Assembly (NCBI GenBank): GCA_029777225.1
Contig: JAKOSR010000032.1
Location: 1-13,761 of the forward strand
Source: Chloroflexota bacterium
GTDB lineage: Bacteria; Chloroflexota; Anaerolineae; Anaerolineales; Anaerolineaceae
Direction of reading: 5' to 3'
DNA length: 13,761 bases
The translations under genes were made by a program, and so were the position numbers. The notes under the pieces are model-generated. The model did not search any database and was not told where the DNA came from. It saw nothing but the letters and a program-made list of their open reading frames with translations. Below, piece by piece: positions 12,083 to 13,761 of the stretch (within the stretch, counting starts at the first letter, position 1; every line of letters begins with the position of its first letter).

Positions 12083-13761
12083 GTGAGGTCGGAACGTGCC
12101 ATCAACGTTCTGACAGCCATCCTGCTGCTGCTTGGGCTTATTGCCAACCCGGTAAGCGCGGCGACCGAGGCGGCGGACAGCCAGGCAAAAACCCTGATGG
12201 CTGAAATGAGCCCGGCCGAAAAGGTGGGACAACTCTTCCTGGTCACGTTTGACGGCGTCAACATCTCCCCAGAATCAAAAATTGCTGATTTGATTACCAA
12301 TGGACACATTGGCGGGGTGGTGCTCTCGGCGGATAAGGACAATTTTGTTGGCCAGGATACCACTGGCGCGGCGTATGACTTAATTTCCGGGCTACAAAAC
12401 CTGGCCTGGCAAAAGGCGCAAACTGATGCTGCCACCGCAGGGGAGAGCGAGACGCCGGCATACATCCCCCTCTATGTTGGAATTTCACAGCAAACAACGA
12501 ACGGACAGGAAATATTGAATGGCTTGAGTGACCTGCCCAACGAAATGACACTTGGCGCCACGTGGTCCTCCACGCTGGCTCAGAAGACAGGCACCATCCT
12601 GGGCGAGGAGCTGGCCGCGTTGGGGTTTAACCTCTACCTGGGGCCGGCATTGGATGTGGTGAGCACCAGGAACCTTGTTTCGGCCACCTATTCTGGCACG
12701 AACACATTTGGTGGGGACCCGTATTGGGTGGGGGAGTTGGGCAAAGCTTTTGTCTCAGGCCTGCACACTGGCAGCAACCAGCGGATGAGCGTGGTGGCCA
12801 CACACTTCCCGGGGCTAGGGGAAGCTGACCGTCCGTTTGAGGATGAAGTTTCCACGATTCAGAAATCACTGGAGCAACTCAAGCAAATCGAACTCGCCCC
12901 TTACCTGGCCGTGACCGGCCTGGCAGGGGATGCCAGCGAGGTGGACGGGTTGATGGTTTCACACATCCGTTTCCAGGGCTTCCAGGGAAACATCCGCGCC
13001 ACCACCCGACCGGTCAGTTTTGACCAAATCGCGCTGGAACAACTGCTGGCCGTGGAACCCATCAATACCTGGCGTTCCGCAGGTGGATTGTTAATCAGCG
13101 ATAGCCTGGGAAGCCGGGCGGTGAGACAGTTTTTTGACCCCACAGGGCAAGCATTTGACCCGCTGACCATCGCACGGACCGCTTTTTTGGCGGGGAACGA
13201 CATGCTCTTGTTGAAGGATTTTCTTGCCAAAGGCGACGTGGACGAATACATGACCATTTGGCGGGTGCTCAACTACTTCACCCAGAAATACCAGGAAGAC
13301 CCGGTGTTCGCGCAACGGGTGGACGCGTCATTGGAGCGAATCTTACAGGCCAAGCTGGCCTTGTATGGCGAGTTTAGCCTGGACAGCGTCGTCCCCGCGC
13401 GCGAAGGGCTGGCGAACCTGGGGGAGTCGTCGCAGATCAGCTTGAACGCCGCCCAGGAAGCAATCACCCTGATTTCGCCCGCGGCGGACTACCTGAACAC
13501 GGTCGTGACGGAGCCACCCTCAGTCTACGATTACCTTACCATCTTCACGGATGTACGGACGGAGAAACAATGTAGCGCTTGCGCCGCCATCAGCAACCTG
13601 GGGGTACGCTCGCTCCAGGATTCGCTCATGAGGCTTTACGGGCCCAATAGCACCGCCCAACTTGCCAACAACCGCATCAGTTCGGATTCCCTGGAGCAAC
13701 TGCTGGAGGTACTTGACAACAAGACGGACCCCTCGGACCCCAACCTCGTGGATAATCTCAA
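12083..13761 (+). CDS. Exported glycoside hydrolase family 3-like protein, 5' part only
   Basis: The frame is open to the right edge (559 codons visible). It starts at GTG 12083, one base after the GDPD stop, with GGAGG (12072-12076) six bases upstream, which implies translational coupling. A signal peptide is likely (hydrophobic 8-21, VSA at 24-26). MSPAEKVGQLFLVTFDG (42-58), GHIGGVVL (74-81), GFNLYLGPALDVV (181-193) and ATHFPGLGEADR (239-250) follow the GH3 N-terminal barrel, whose members include beta-N-acetylhexosaminidases and beta-glucosidases. LLISDSLG (336-343) keeps the nucleophile Asp340. KHFPGHGD has become THFPGLGE, and the usual DSH acid/base segment is not recognisable. From about 440 the sequence enters a second region that I cannot classify. 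Substrate unknown; cell-wall muropeptide or glycan turnover is the family precedent. Confidence 0.82.
   Translation, partial: MRSERAINVLTAILLLLGLIANPVSAATEAADSQAKTLMAEMSPAEKVGQLFLVTFDGVNISPESKIADLITNGHIGGVVLSADKDNFVGQDTTGAAYDLISGLQNLAWQKAQTDAATAGESETPAYIPLYVGISQQTTNGQEILNGLSDLPNEMTLGATWSSTLAQKTGTILGEELAALGFNLYLGPALDVVSTRNLVSATYSGTNTFGGDPYWVGELGKAFVSGLHTGSNQRMSVVATHFPGLGEADRPFEDEVSTIQKSLEQLKQIELAPYLAVTGLAGDASEVDGLMVSHIRFQGFQGNIRATTRPVSFDQIALEQLLAVEPINTWRSAGGLLISDSLGSRAVRQFFDPTGQAFDPLTIARTAFLAGNDMLLLKDFLAKGDVDEYMTIWRVLNYFTQKYQEDPVFAQRVDASLERILQAKLALYGEFSLDSVVPAREGLANLGESSQISLNAAQEAITLISPAADYLNTVVTEPPSVYDYLTIFTDVRTEKQCSACAAISNLGVRSLQDSLMRLYGPNSTAQLANNRISSDSLEQLLEVLDNKTDPSDPNLVDNL

Noticed and set aside
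1..13761. tRNA, rRNA, IS element, prophage or CRISPR
   Set aside because: No cloverleaf ending in CCA, transposase frame, terminal inverted repeats, integrase or regular repeat-spacer pattern was recognised on either strand by eye.

Overview
The window looks like chromosomal DNA from a moderately GC-rich bacterium, most likely an Anaerolineae-type member of the Chloroflexota. That placement is inference. It rests on lipoproteins with long Thr-Pro linkers, the general protein style, acyltransferase and CDP-alcohol transferase genes with no LPS genes beside them, and plain sigma70-type promoters. No phage, IS element, CRISPR array, tRNA or rRNA was seen.

Layout, left to right. (1) The 3' end of a tripeptidase (pepT-like, +) is followed by a strong hairpin terminator and a convergent SlyD-type prolyl isomerase (-) with a metal-binding His/Cys tail. 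(2) A compact zinc-uptake operon (+), 972-3934, encodes a Fur/Zur-type regulator, a ZnuA-like lipoprotein, a ZnuC-like ATPase and a ZnuB-like permease. All junctions overlap by 4 to 8 bases. A consensus promoter with an inverted repeat over the likely start site precedes it. The ATPase frame has an in-frame TAG at codon 42, just before Walker A. (3) A palindrome-rich 376-base gap contains a diverged 45-base direct repeat. (4) An LpxL/PatA-like acyltransferase and a CDP-alcohol phosphatidyltransferase (+) form a short membrane-lipid operon closed by a bidirectional terminator. (5) A ROK-fold protein (-) has lost its kinase and zinc motifs and may carry an N-terminal membrane anchor. It is divergent from a TetR regulator (+) with a textbook promoter. 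(6) Three tandem lipoprotein genes (+) share a Thr-Pro linker and a six-cysteine C-terminal domain with near-invariant spacing. This is the best candidate here for something undescribed. (7) A nucleoside-kinase-like P-loop protein (-) carries an N-terminal ATP-cone. (8) A probably leaderless glycerophosphodiesterase (+) is coupled to an exported GH3-like protein that runs off the window and lacks the usual acid/base signature.

Functional picture: zinc homeostasis on the left, membrane phospholipid synthesis and turnover in the middle and right, and surface or secreted proteins of unknown role in 8062-9817. No database search was possible. Family names come from recognised motifs, and coordinates were counted by hand.
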